Shown here: positions 13,673 to 23,947 of the stretch, piece after piece | How positions within the stretch are numbered: position 1 is the stretch's first letter | Layout of the letters: the number at the start of each line of letters is the position of its first letter | DNA from: Ophthalmolycus amberensis | Lineage: Eukaryota > Chordata > Actinopteri > Perciformes > Zoarcidae | Reading direction: 5' to 3' | DNA length: 64,000 nucleotides | Assembly (NCBI GenBank): GCA_024529925.1 | Contig: JAFEUB010000894.1 | Span: 423,501-487,500, forward strand | Notes under the pieces: generated by a model | Database searches by the model: none | What the model saw: the letters and a program-made list of their open reading frames with translations, nothing else | Told to the model about the DNA's origin: nothing | Program-made: the position numbers and the translations under genes

Positions 13673-13948
13673 TTAGACTGTTTGTAAAAAAACTAAAATA
13701 TGCTTAATCTGAAATGATGCTTCATTCCAAATCCATCTACAGCGGCAAAACTAAAAAGCACTTATAACTTGCTACAGGAAGTAATGCCGTCTCAAATGCC
13801 CCCCCCCCCGGAAGCAGACCGGATGTGGTACTATTGTTAAATTGTTCCGACTCTCAGGCTAATGAATCATTTGAGAAAGTGTTTATCGGTGTTTTTGGTC
13901 TACGCTGCGTTCCAGCAAGAATTATCTGAATAGTTTATTTGATTAGAA
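13673..13948. promoter_or_regulatory. Bidirectional promoter between cenatac and first zinc-finger gene
   Basis: The start codons of cenatac (13672, minus) and of the plus-strand zinc-finger gene (13949) are 276 bases apart. The gap contains CCGGAAGC and ACCGGATGT ETS-like sites around 13808-13827 and a TTCCGAC motif near 13846. The order GGATGT...AAATTGTTCCGAC resembles the element found upstream of the other zinc-finger genes of the cluster, here in the opposite orientation to the gene. Confidence 0.6.
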
Positions 13949-15090
13949 ATGTCTACAATCCAATGTTTGAGGAAGTTTGTCGTCGAGCGACTGACTGCTG
14001 CTGCTGAAGAAATATTCGTAGTTTTTGAAAAAACTATAGTGGAGTATGAGGAAGAGATCGATCGTCAGCGCGGACTGCTGGATAACGTTTGGAAACCCGC
14101 GTCACTCGAGAAAGGTGTGTAACGTTGAAACTTAATTGTTTTAATAACACAAAACAGGAGTAATACATGCATATACTCCCAGTTTTAATAATTTGCAGAT
14201 ATAAAGGCATATTTCATAATGGTTTCAACTTTTTACATTACATTAGTAATCTACTGATGTCATTTATTTCTATAGAGTTTCCACAACCAAATATCTGTAA
14301 GGAGGAGGAGGTTCTCTCGGACCAGCAGCTCTGTATTCAGGAGAGGAACTCCAGTCTGGACCAAGAGGACCCAGATCCTCCACAGATCAAAGAGGAACAG
14401 GAGGAACTCTGCACCAGTCAGGAGGGAGAGCAGCTTGAACTGAAGCAGGAGACTGAGACCTTCATGTTGACTCCTACTTATGAAAACAGTGACCATGGTG
14501 AAGCTCAGACTCTGTACTTGAATCCTGATGACACTCTAAATGCAGCAGAAAAAGAGTCGGTAGTCAACATAATTAACCAGTCTGTGGTATCGGAACCAAA
14601 CTGCTACATGCAGATCCTCCAACGTAACTCTCACGTAGCTCATCCGGAAGGAGGCAAGCATGGAGACAAAATAAGAAATAACTGTAATAAGCACACAGGT
14701 GAAAAGTCTTTAAAATGTGACACGTGTGGGAAAGCTTTTAACTGCATGTCCAAATTGCAGAGACACCAGGGCGTCCATACAGGTGAGAAGCCGTATTATT
14801 GCAGCATCTGTGGAAAAAGATTCAAGCAGGCATCCATGTTGCACACTCATGTAAGAGTCCACACAACTGAGAAGCCATATACTTGCAAAACATGTGGGAA
14901 AGGTTTCAGGTGGACTAATTGCTTCACACTCCACATGAGAACTCACTCGGGTCAGAAACCATACACTTGTAAAACATGTGGGAGAGATTTTCGATCTAGT
15001 AGTAACTTGAAAGACCACATGAAAACTCACACAGGAGAAAAGCTACATCACTGCAGCACAGAGGTTTCAGGTGTAGTCAAACCCATATAG
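13949..15090 (+). CDS. C2H2 zinc-finger protein, N-terminal module plus four fingers
   Basis: Exon 1 is 13949-14114 and exon 2 is 14276-15090 (acceptor TTCTATAG|AG); together they give 326 aa. Exon 1 encodes a diverged form of the cluster's N-terminal module (starts MSTIQCLRKFVVERL, then AAAEEIFVVFEKTIVEYEEE). Exon 2 gives the acidic linker with IKEE and LKQE. Four C2H2 fingers with TGEKP-type linkers follow, with contact residues (-1,2,3,6) CSKR, QSMT, WNCL and SSND. A fifth finger begins (LHHC) but the frame then departs to EVSGVVKPI and a stop. Finger-like residues continue downstream in another frame, so the array looks truncated by an indel. By family it is a nuclear DNA-binding protein, probably a transcription regulator; its targets cannot be read from sequence. 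Confidence 0.85.
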
Positions 15091-15964
15091 GAGAGAACGT
15101 GTTTACCTATGAAACATATTGAACAGGTTGTTTCAGTTCAGCATAAAGCTGATAACTGAAGAATAGAGATAACTACACCCTTTTCCAATAGGTATGTCTT
15201 TGTGTTAACATTGAAGTATGTTGGAGCAACAGCATTTGTCAGAACAATCACATGTCTTCGATATCAGCGGAAGGAAGCTCATGCTAATGTTAATGAAACC
15301 AGCTTTGATCATATGCTTTTATTGGATACATGTACAGTAACTACTATGAGCATTTACCAAATGTCATAAATATCCAGTTTTCACAAGTCTACCATCTTGT
15401 TTTTTGTCAGTAAATGTACAGTTTTAACTATTTATAAAACAGAAAATATAGATAGATAGATATGTACTTTATTCATCCCCAGGGGGAAATTTGTATGTTA
15501 CAGCAGCAAGACATACCAAGTACCGTAAGCAAAGTAACAAATATGAGTAAAGTGGAGCTAAAGTGGAGGCTGACGCCTCAGACATCTCTACAGAGTCTCC
15601 AGACACAGGGATTGACTGTTCTGCCTTTGATCTGTACATCCTGACCACTGATTAGATATGCTGACGTCTTCATTTACAACATTGCAGCAGCTGCCCACAC
15701 TTGCAACTTAGTGTAGAAATCATCTTATTGGGCACCTCCTATTTTTGTACAAACCGTCAGTTTGAAGACTCCAGGAAAAATGCTACAACTTTCAGAATTG
15801 AGGGTGTCGATGCACTTGTTACCACACTCTCTGTATCAAATGTGTTACCGGACTCTATTCTCTTTGAAAAGTAAACTTCTGCCCAAGACATCGAGAGTCT
15901 CCCGTTGCTTCTTCAGATTCCATTCGGTCTGTTCACACAATTTCACCTAAACTAAGGATCAACT
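15091..15964. other. Intergenic stretch with decayed finger end and LINE-type tail
   Basis: The first bases after 15090 still read as finger fragments in a shifted frame (GFRCSQTHIGENVF). The rest shows no coding signal. Around 15449-15545 there is a GATA run followed by TACTTTATTCATCCCCAGGG, which resembles the common 3' tail of a fish non-LTR element. Confidence 0.5.
15449..15545 (-). mobile_element. Probable non-LTR retrotransposon 3' tail
   Basis: GATAGATAGA followed by a TACTTTATTCATCCCCAGGG-like block and AAATT is a recurrent signature of short non-LTR retroelement tails in teleosts. No open reading frame is attached. The family is not certain. Confidence 0.4.
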
Positions 15965-16345
15965 AGAAATGCAGAGCCAGAACCAAAGAAAGACATCACA
16001 AAAGTCACAGTAACAATGTATGTCAGATTCACTTGAATATGTGCACAGTTAAAAACGTATGTGGGATAAAGTTCAGGTGTAAGAGTGACTTGAAAGTCCA
16101 CATGAGAACCCACACAGGTGTAAAGCTGTATAACTGCAACGCATGTGGGGAAGGAGACTGTCGGATGCTAGACTTGAAAAAGCACAGAAGAATTACAAGT
16201 GAGAAGCAGTGCACCTGCAAAACCCGGGACCACAGTGGTGTGGGGACCTGAAAGTCTTTCTCACTATCCCACACTAGAGAGAAGAGTATTCCATGTGTCT
16301 CATTTGACAAGGCATTTAAGATGCATACAGGCAAGTAGCTTTCCA
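15965..16345 (+). pseudogene. Decayed zinc-finger gene relic
   Basis: Around 15969-16020 the plus strand encodes NAEPEPKKDITK, matching the basic linker NAEPK-KK that precedes the fingers in neighbouring genes. Finger fragments follow: VCGIKFRCKSDLKVHMRTHT with a good histidine pair, NACGEGDCRMLDLKKHRR with parts lost, and QCTCKT. Stops and frame changes then appear near 16250 and 16310. No N-terminal exon was found before it. It is a dead member of the cluster, same orientation as its two plus-strand neighbours. Confidence 0.75.
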
Positions 16346-17088
16346 CTCGCAAACCCGAGAGAGGACTCAGTTGTTATGGTTTATGGGATGGAGCTGTGCC
16401 CAGATGACATTGGGCGAAGGCAGGGACCCGTACACCCGGGACAGATCGAGAGACTAGACAGATAACCCTTCATGCTCAGTCACGCTAACACACACCCTTA
16501 CCCTGAAAACATTCACTGAATTACTTGCAACGTCTTTAAGGTGTGATACTATAATTTAGACACACCCAGGAATCCACCCAGGGGAGGACATCTTATGCCT
16601 GAAATCCACATTAAGAACTCATTGAACAACAAGAACAAGAACATACAGGTTAAACACATTCTTTCAAACGGGTGCAGATGAGCATGACTGACAATAAAGA
16701 GTGGGTTCAGCAGTAGCAGAAGTATTTGGATCCAGGACGGCTACGGAACTAAACATTGTAGTACAACAACGTAAAGATATTCCATTTAGAATGTGTTCAG
16801 AGGTTACAAAATAGACTATTAAATATTCATATAATACAGAACGGTTTCCCGTTTGCTGTTAAACTACAACATTTAGGCCCTGTTCAAAATTGAGACTCCA
16901 TTCCAAGTATTTTACACATTGTCCAGTAATTTTAGCTTTCACGTTTTGATGGGACATTAACTTCAGTGAGATGACAGATGTCAACACAGATGATACTGGA
17001 ACAACTCGTTACAGCCATGGCTAATGTTAAAAACATTTTCTTTAAAAGGGCCAACAATTACAAGCGGAACAATTGTTCACGCATTCGT
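16346..17088. other. Intergenic stretch before second zinc-finger gene
   Basis: Apart from a few further finger-like residues at the left edge, I see no gene or repeat that I can name here. Confidence 0.45.
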
Positions 17089-17089
17089 T

Positions 17090-17127
17090 CCACTGCCGGA
17101 ACTTGACAGTGTAACATCCAGCGGAAC
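17090..17127 (+). promoter_or_regulatory. Cluster-shared promoter-like element
   Basis: TGCCGGAACTTGACAGTGTA followed by ACATCCAGCGGAAC lies 62 bases before the start codon. The same block, reverse complemented, lies upstream of several minus-strand genes of the cluster. Paired CGGAA/TTCCG (ETS-like) cores flank a conserved ACAGTGT centre. Confidence 0.6.
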
Positions 17128-17188
17128 TAAACAATACATGCACCGTAGTCGTTGCGCAGCTAATTATATCATTTGTAATTAAACAACA

Positions 17189-18630
17189 ATGTCTTCAGTT
17201 GAGTATTTCAGAGAGTTTGTCAACGAGCGACTATCTGCTGCTGCTGAAGAAATATTCGGAGTTTTTGTGAAAAATATCGTCGCGTACGAGGACGAGATCG
17301 AGCGTCAGCGCAGACTGTTGGATATCGTCTGGAAACCTGACATTAAGTTACACAGGATAGGTTTGTTAAACTGAAATGGTCCTTCAAAAGACAAATGAAT
17401 GTGACTCATATATGATCCTGGTGGTTTAAATAGAAACGTATTTATTTATTCAGAAGTACATTTTTCTATCATCACAGTCGTATCCTATTTATGTTGCTCT
17501 CTGTCCCTCCAGAGCTCCCACAGCAACATGTCTGTAAGGAGGAGGTTGTTCTCTCGGACCAGCAGCTCTGTATTCAGGAGAGGAACTCCAGTCTGGACCA
17601 AGAGGACCCAGATCCTCCACAGATCAAAGAGGAACAGGAGGAACTCTGCACCAGTCAGGAGGGAGAGCAGCTTGAGCTGAAGCAGGAGACTGAGACCTTC
17701 ATGTTGACTCCTACTTATGAGGAAAGTAACCCCACTGAAGATGAATTTCTGGACTTGTGTACTGATGAAACCCAGAGTCTGGTACAGGAAACATCTCTGG
17801 GCTACATTTCAGTTGAAAGCGCTGTCGTACCGGAACCAAACAATGACCACCAGCTCCTCTCACACAACTCTCATGAAGCTGAAAGCCAAGATCAGAAAGG
17901 AGGCAAACGTGGAGACTCTGAATCAACTAAAAATGGAGGGCCTAAACAAATGCATCACAAAAGCAACAGTCAAAGTAACAATGTGCGCAACCCCACTATG
18001 TCAACAATTAACTGTAATACAAGCACAGGTAAAGAGTTCTTGCAATGCGACACATGTGGAAAACATTTTAAGTATAAGTCAACACTGAAGAGACACCTGA
18101 GCACCCACACAGGTGAGAAGCCACATTCGTGTAACATGTGTGGAAAAAGATTTAGTCGGACATCAACGTTAAACTCTCATATGAGAACACACACAGGTGA
18201 GAGACCATATTCTTGCCTCACCTGTGGGAAGGTATTCAGTCAGATGTCAACATTGAATGGACATGTAAAAATACACACGGGTGAGAAACCGTTTTCATGC
18301 AAAACCTGTGGTAAAGTCTTCAGTCGGTCATCACTTTTGAGTTCTCATTTAAGAATCCATACAGGTGAGAAACCGCATTCTTGCAAAACCTGTGGGAAAA
18401 AATTCAATCGGAAATCATTATTGATCAGTCACATAAGAAGCCACACAGGTGAGAAACCGTATTCTTGCAACACATGTGGGAAAAGTTTCAGTTGGACGAC
18501 ACTATTGAAGGCTCATTCAAGAGTCCACACGGGTGAGAAACCGTATTCTTGCAAATCATGTGGGGAAAAATTTAGTTGGACATCACAACTGAAGACTCAC
18601 AAAAGAGTCCATACAGGTGAGAAGTCATAA
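17189..18630 (+). CDS. C2H2 zinc-finger protein, N-terminal module plus seven fingers
   Basis: Exon 1 (17189-17360) ends CACAGGATAG|GTTTGT and exon 2 (17513-18630) begins after CTCCAG; the join is in frame and gives 429 aa. Residues 1-57 form the conserved module (starts MSSVEYFREFVNERLSAAAE). The acidic linker with IKEE and LKQE spans roughly residues 60-130. A basic, glutamine/asparagine-rich spacer follows. Seven regular C2H2 fingers with TGEKP linkers then run to the stop, with contact residues (-1,2,3,6) YSTR, RSTS, QSTG, RSLS, RSLS, WTLA and WSQT. Fingers 4 and 5 share the same contacts, suggesting recent duplication. Remnants of an eighth finger follow the stop. Probably a nuclear DNA-binding regulator; no target can be inferred. 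Confidence 0.9.
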
Positions 18631-20181
18631 CGGCAACATCTGTGGGGAAATATAGTTTGAATTGGAAAAGGCATAAAAGAAAGGCTTCTATTTAAACCCA
18701 CACAAACAAAGAGCCACATTAATGCAGAACATGAGGGAAAAGTTGATCTTAAATGTCATTCCTGATAAAACAATCAATAAACAGGACAAACCATCAATTC
18801 CTCCTGAGTGTTCTCTTCGTAAAATCAATACACTTTTGCAATGGCATAATTTTTATAACTATGTAAAACATTTCATATGAAAAAAGGGGGTCACAACAAT
18901 TATTTTAGTTAAGTAATACATTAACTGCATCATTTTTTTAAAATTTCCTTCATGGTATAGTATAACTCATATTGCTGTTAGTAACAGTATGCATTGTGAT
19001 TGTTCTATTTGATATACGGTGACTTGTGGAAAATTTTTAAAAAGAATATATGTGAATGTCATATAAGTTTATATAATAACATGTATCTGTTTGGTATTGT
19101 GAAAGGCCTACGTCGTTCACACTCGGCATGCATTATGTGAACAGGCTCTTGTTGTCTAATATGAGGACCTTGTAGATATGTGTGATTATATTCTGTATGA
19201 TGTGAGATATAAAGCATAAAGCTGTGTGAATGTCCTGTTACTTAAAGATGTTGATATGACTGTTTCTATGCATGTTGTACCAAGATCTTTTCTGGCCAGA
19301 TTTGTGTTGTAATACATGTATATATTCAAGTAAGTATAACTGGGACTCATTGAGTTATTACTATATAATTATCTATGTTAAGATTGACCTGAAGCACAAG
19401 TTTGTGTCAACACAAGATGCAATGGTACGTACTTTGTAAGGGCAGCTCTATGTATTAAAAAGAAAAGAGTTAACTATTTGTCTGGGTTTACATTTTATGG
19501 ATATCATGCTGGAGGTCCTAAAGCTAAAGGACTATTTGGTAATTGTTAGGGTTTGAACAAAGAAAGACTGGCCCTCCCCATGTGCTGTGTCGTCCTTCAG
19601 CAAGGCAGGGCCAAAAAGACAGCTGGTGCAGGTTATAATCAAAACAAAAGATATTTAATAACTACAGAAGCTAAACAGTTGCAAACTGAACACACTATTA
19701 CTAACAAAATGTACATATATATACACAATGAAAGTGAGGCTCCGTCCGCACCACACGACAGCCTGGTATGTCTGCCCCATGTTACCGAGGACGTCTGAGT
19801 CTCTGGGGATTCACATCTCCTTTTTCGCCCAAAGTCTCTGAAAAGTCTCACATTACATATCGATCAGCTCAATGATTGGCTGAAACCCAATAAGCCCCTC
19901 CTGGGCCGATGACCCATTGTTACGCTTAAAACGTGTAAGTGGAAAAATGTATTTACTCAAGTATTAAAGTTAACATTATGTGAGGGGTTTAAGTTTTAAA
20001 GCTCCTAATTATGGATATTTTGTGATACAGTGTATTTACGTGTTAGAGTTTGAACCAAGTAGTGTTTTTGAGTGTCTGTTTGATCAGGTTTGAGGAATGT
20101 GCTGGAGGGGGGTTGTGTGAAAGTGGCTGGGTGCGGTTTTAATGAGGACATGACATTCAGGTAATTAAGCAAAAATGTTAT
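18631..20181. other. Intergenic stretch at the orientation switch of the cluster
   Basis: The first ~130 bases hold decayed finger residues (NICGEI in a shifted frame). The rest is AT-rich with no exon I can support. Cluster orientation changes from plus to minus across this stretch. Confidence 0.5.
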
Positions 20182-20252
20182 TTAAAGTGTGAAAGGCGAA
20201 CGTACCTGTGCACAATAGGTCTGTGTTACTGAAGTTATAATGAGCAAATAGC
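20171..20252. repeat. 82-bp duplication that replaced the finger array
   Basis: The segment from AAAAATGTTATTTAAAGTGT to GAGCAAATAGC is almost identical to 21259-21340 and also to about 41525-41606, which sit upstream of exon 1 in this gene and in its paralogue. At 20252 it joins directly to CTGGGTCC inside exon 2. It marks a deletion/templated-insertion junction. Confidence 0.85.
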
Positions 20253-20878
20253 CTGGGTCCTCTTGGTCCAGACTGGAGTTCCTCTCCTGAATACAGAGCT
20301 GCTGGTCAGAGAGAACCTCCTCCTCCTTACAGACATGTTGCTGTGGGAGCTCTGGAGGGTCAGATAAAAGAAAGAGGATAATGCTGTGGTGACAGAAAAA
20401 CTGACATTATACATACAACAAGTAATGTTATATGTTAAAACCATTAGGATCATATATGTCATACACTTCGTTTTACGGCTGTATGTGTTCCCTGTGCTGT
20501 TGTCTCGTTATTCCCTCTCTAGGACCGCTGCTCAGGTGTAATGCATTGCTAAACGAGTTGCACCTGAATTGGAAAGTAAGCGCTTAAAGCACCAGTGCCA
20601 GCAGCCGAAGGGAGTGATTTGCTACTGACTCATCAACCACATGAGACACTTTTAAACAAACAATTGTAATACAATGTCGGTATTTTAAAGAATACGTTTT
20701 ACACACTTATCCTGTGTAACGGTATTTTGGGCTTCAAAGCGATATCCAACAATCCGCGCTGACGGTCGATCTCTTCCTCGTACTCAACAATCGCATTTTT
20801 AAAAACTCCAAATATTTCTTCAGCAGCAGCAGATAGCCGCTCATTGACAAACTCTCTCAAATACTCAACTGAAGACAT
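20182..20878 (-). CDS. Truncated zinc-finger paralogue: N-terminal module without fingers
   Basis: Exon 1 (20707-20878) encodes the intact module (starts MSSVEYLREFVNERLSAAAE). Its donor keeps GT but the usual preceding G is A. Exon 2 begins normally at 20351 with ELPQQHVCKEEEVLSDQQLC and runs to ...LDQEDP. There the homology stops at 20253, and the frame continues through unrelated sequence (GYLLIITSVTQTYCAQVRSP) to a stop at 20182. The joined frame is exactly 114 codons including stop. The foreign tail is a copy of DNA from this gene's own upstream flank (about 21259-21340). All fingers are missing. It could be a pseudogene or a short module-only protein; expression would decide. Confidence 0.6.
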
Positions 20879-20993
20879 TGTTGCTATTTTCAAATGAAAT
20901 AACTAGCAGCATAACGAGTACATGTTGTCCTCCAGCGAATGCAATTCACTCATCGAGAGAGAGAGGAATGTCAGACAGCGCATGTGTTATTGA

Positions 20994-21030
20994 CTTTTGC
21001 TAGATGTCACACTGTGAAGTTCCGACAGCG
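20994..21030 (-). promoter_or_regulatory. Cluster-shared promoter-like element
   Basis: TTTTGCTAGATGTCACACTG then TGAAGTTCCGACAGCG, about 120-150 bases upstream of the start codon of the finger-less gene. It matches the element upstream of the other minus-strand copies. Confidence 0.6.
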
Positions 21031-21340
21031 GACAGGAGCTAACCCCTGGTTCCGTTTTCACCTACTGTCCTTTTCACAGGAAAATAGGTCATTTCCCTCT
21101 TCTACTACATTTAACTATGTCTGTTCGATTTATATAAAAATATATATACATATCAGTATGGGTGGAAATACTTAACACAGATTTAGTACAAGTAGCAATA
21201 ACCCATGCATACCCATGCATTCAAAATGTTAGTAAACGTACAAAATTGCAATTATCAGTAAAAATGTTATTTAAAGTGTGAAAGGCGAACGTACCTGTGC
21301 ACAATAGGTCTGTGTTACTGAAGTTATAATGAGCAAATAG

Positions 21341-22443
21341 CATTTTTGTTGCAACTAGTCAAGTTGGACCTATTTCATTTTGGTTCACATACTGATATCT
21401 AAACAAGGAATACTATTTAATAAGCTCACTACAAGTTATTGTATGTAGGAAAAATCTTAATCAACAAAGTAACTTAAGTTACTTACTCAAGTAAATAAAG
21501 TGAACTTTATTTCCATATGACTACTTTTTCTTTCCTTGTCAGTCACACGCATCTGCAGCCTTGATGAACACCATTTCATAAAATGTTTAGACTTCAGAGT
21601 GATTCTGGTCGTCTTAAATAGACGGGAAGTGTATAAAAATAGCAAAAATAAGGCACATTCACGACATCTCGTATCCTATAAAAAAGTGACGTCATTCACT
21701 CTCAAATATAAATCTGACCTCTTGCAAAGATGTGCAAGTGGATTCATAGAACTATCAAATATTACAAGCTGTACATCGATTTTAAGACCATATTAAACTT
21801 TAAACTAAAAGTGATCCCAACATACATAAATAGACATTTGGCAAAACCCACAACCATTAAAAGCCCCTACTGTAAACTCACACGCTGTACTGTACAGAAA
21901 CAGTCACATGAAGGGAAACTTTACAATAAGATATTGCCACATCATACATTCAGTTACAGAGATGACACTGCTGCACAAGTATGTACGACATGATGACGGA
22001 GGATCAGCTGATCACAGCTGGATCAGCTGTCAGTCGGCTTTAACAGCTGGAGACTTTTGATAAGTTTGTGTCTGTAATACATGATCACTGTACTTAATAA
22101 TAGTAACTAATAATACTAATAACTAATAAAGACGCACAGTGATCACCACTGTAGAGGTGTTTCTCTCTGTAGTCTGTTAACAAACGGTGTCCTGTGTTCT
22201 GTTTATAAGCACAGGATCCATTTCTACCGGCGGAATGCGATCGTCTTATTTATGAATTATTTGCGTCTGTACGTTTTGAAATTCAGATTGTGACGTTGAT
22301 ATTAAATAACCCAGAATATGATTTGTTTCTCTTAAATGATACAACTCATCAAACCCGACAATCAGGAATGAACAGCCTCACGTGACTGAATGAAATGATG
22401 ATAAATGATGTAAAAAGTGTTTCGTCTCTCCAGCTCTCTCTCC

Positions 22444-22505
<62 letters not shown>

Positions 22506-22558
22506 TATAAGTGTTATATATATATATATAAGTGTTTCGTCTCTCCAGCTCTCTCTCC

Positions 22559-22615
<57 letters not shown>

Positions 22616-23280
22616 TAGATATATAAGTGTTTCGTCTCTCCAGTTCCCTCTGACTTTAATTGTTTCCATAATAGAAGTTCTGATCATGAAAACACAAATC
22701 TTTCTAATAAATTAAGAAAGTTGTTTGTGGTCCTTTTGTTGTTCCGACTACAATGAACATTTATTTAAACCAGATGTTGAATCAGAAAACGAATCAAATA
22801 TAAAGCTAGAGTTTAATCTGTGATCCGTCTTCACTGTTTACATGTTGAAAAAAATCTCATCAGTCCGATCGGCTGCAGCGTCCAATCACATGACTGATGA
22901 ACAATGAGGGGGCGTATCGGCCGTTAAAAGACTTCCTGTAAGTCTGTTCTCGTGGGTCCTCGCTCATGGCTCCTCAGAGATCCCTCCTCCCTCCTCCATC
23001 CTCGATCCTCAGAGCTAAATAAGAGCTTTGGGATCAGGATGTCTAGTACTTACATTGTTTCATACAAATAAAAAGCTCCATTTATTAAACTAAACCTCCA
23101 GCCAGCGAGCAGCAACATCAAAACACCTCTTGCATGTTAAAGCTGACCTGAACACTTTTCTTCACTAAAACTACTTTTTCTGTTGAAGACAGTCACACAC
23201 ATCTGCAGACTCGATGAAAATAAATTGTTTATAACTTCAGACTTCAGCATGAATCTGGTATTCTTACATCAACACCGTAT
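21341..23280. other. Intergenic stretch with shared paralogue flanks and a compound microsatellite
   Basis: 21341-21620 is duplicated at about 41607-41880. The compound CT/TA repeat lies at 22420-22640. From about 23035 the sequence repeats at 25758-26230 (3' flanks of two paralogues). No exon is supported. Confidence 0.55.
22420..22640. repeat. Compound (CT)n(TA)n microsatellite in tandem units
   Basis: A unit made of AGTGTTTCGTCTCTCCAG, a CTCTCTC run and a long TATATA run occurs twice and begins a third time. Each unit is about 110-120 bases. It reads as an open frame only because the repeat lacks stops. Confidence 0.95.
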
Positions 23281-23285
23281 GCAAC

Positions 23286-23291
23286 TTTATT
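23286..23291 (-). terminator. Shared polyadenylation signal of the ten-finger gene
   Basis: The minus strand reads AACAATAAAG about 660 bases after the stop codon. The same AACAATAAAGC context lies downstream of two other cluster members (26035 and 35987), inside a conserved 3' UTR-like block with AATTGGTTCAACTTGATATG. Confidence 0.5.
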
Positions 23292-23947
23292 GTTAGAAAA
23301 CATATGAGATCAAATAACAGCAGATGTAGACTAACATCGACAATTTATGTGTGTCATCTCTAAAGTCCCCAAAAACAAAACATATCAAGTTGAACCAATT
23401 ACAAAAACATAAAAAAACATAAAATAAAACGGCATGCTGCACACAGAAAAGACAATACTCTAGTAGCTAGGTGTTTTTTTTCACAATGTGATTAGAGTAA
23501 ACGACACAGGACATCGTTAGCCTATCATCTGGCTGCTGTCTTTCTTTAAATACGATTGTGTCTCTACCTTCAGTTCGTTCAAGCTGCTGTTGTGCCACCC
23601 TCCACCTCCCCATCTCCGCCCCAATCTTCGCAGATTCATCAACTTCATCAACTCATCAGTCTATCAACCTCACCAGCCATCACCACCAGTGTCTGGACTC
23701 CACGGGGGGGGGGGGTTTATATTGTTGCCGGTCTGGGCAATCACAACTCGATCACAAATCTCCTCGCTGAGTTGCAAGCGCCAAAGAATTTCTGTGTAAC
23801 TCATTAATGCAGCATCTGTCATAATAAATGTTAACTACTAATCATTCACTTGTCTCTCCTGATTGAAATACAAGGCTACTTGTCGTCTTCGTCCCTTATA
23901 TGACTCGTTAAAATACTTTTCCTTGCAGATATTGCAAAATTACAGCT

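Noticed and set aside
14276..14480. A KRAB or SCAN domain in the zinc-finger proteins
   Set aside because: Neither the exon 1 module nor the acidic linker has the conserved residues of KRAB, SCAN, BTB or ZAD.
17990..18630. Regular 84-bp direct repeats resembling a minisatellite or CRISPR-like array
   Set aside because: The period equals one 28-residue zinc finger and each unit translates to a C2H2 finger with a TGEKP linker.
22395..22715. 106-codon open frame over the CT/TA repeat
   Set aside because: Its product is low-complexity (SLSLYIYIYI) and arises only because the dinucleotide repeats contain no stops.
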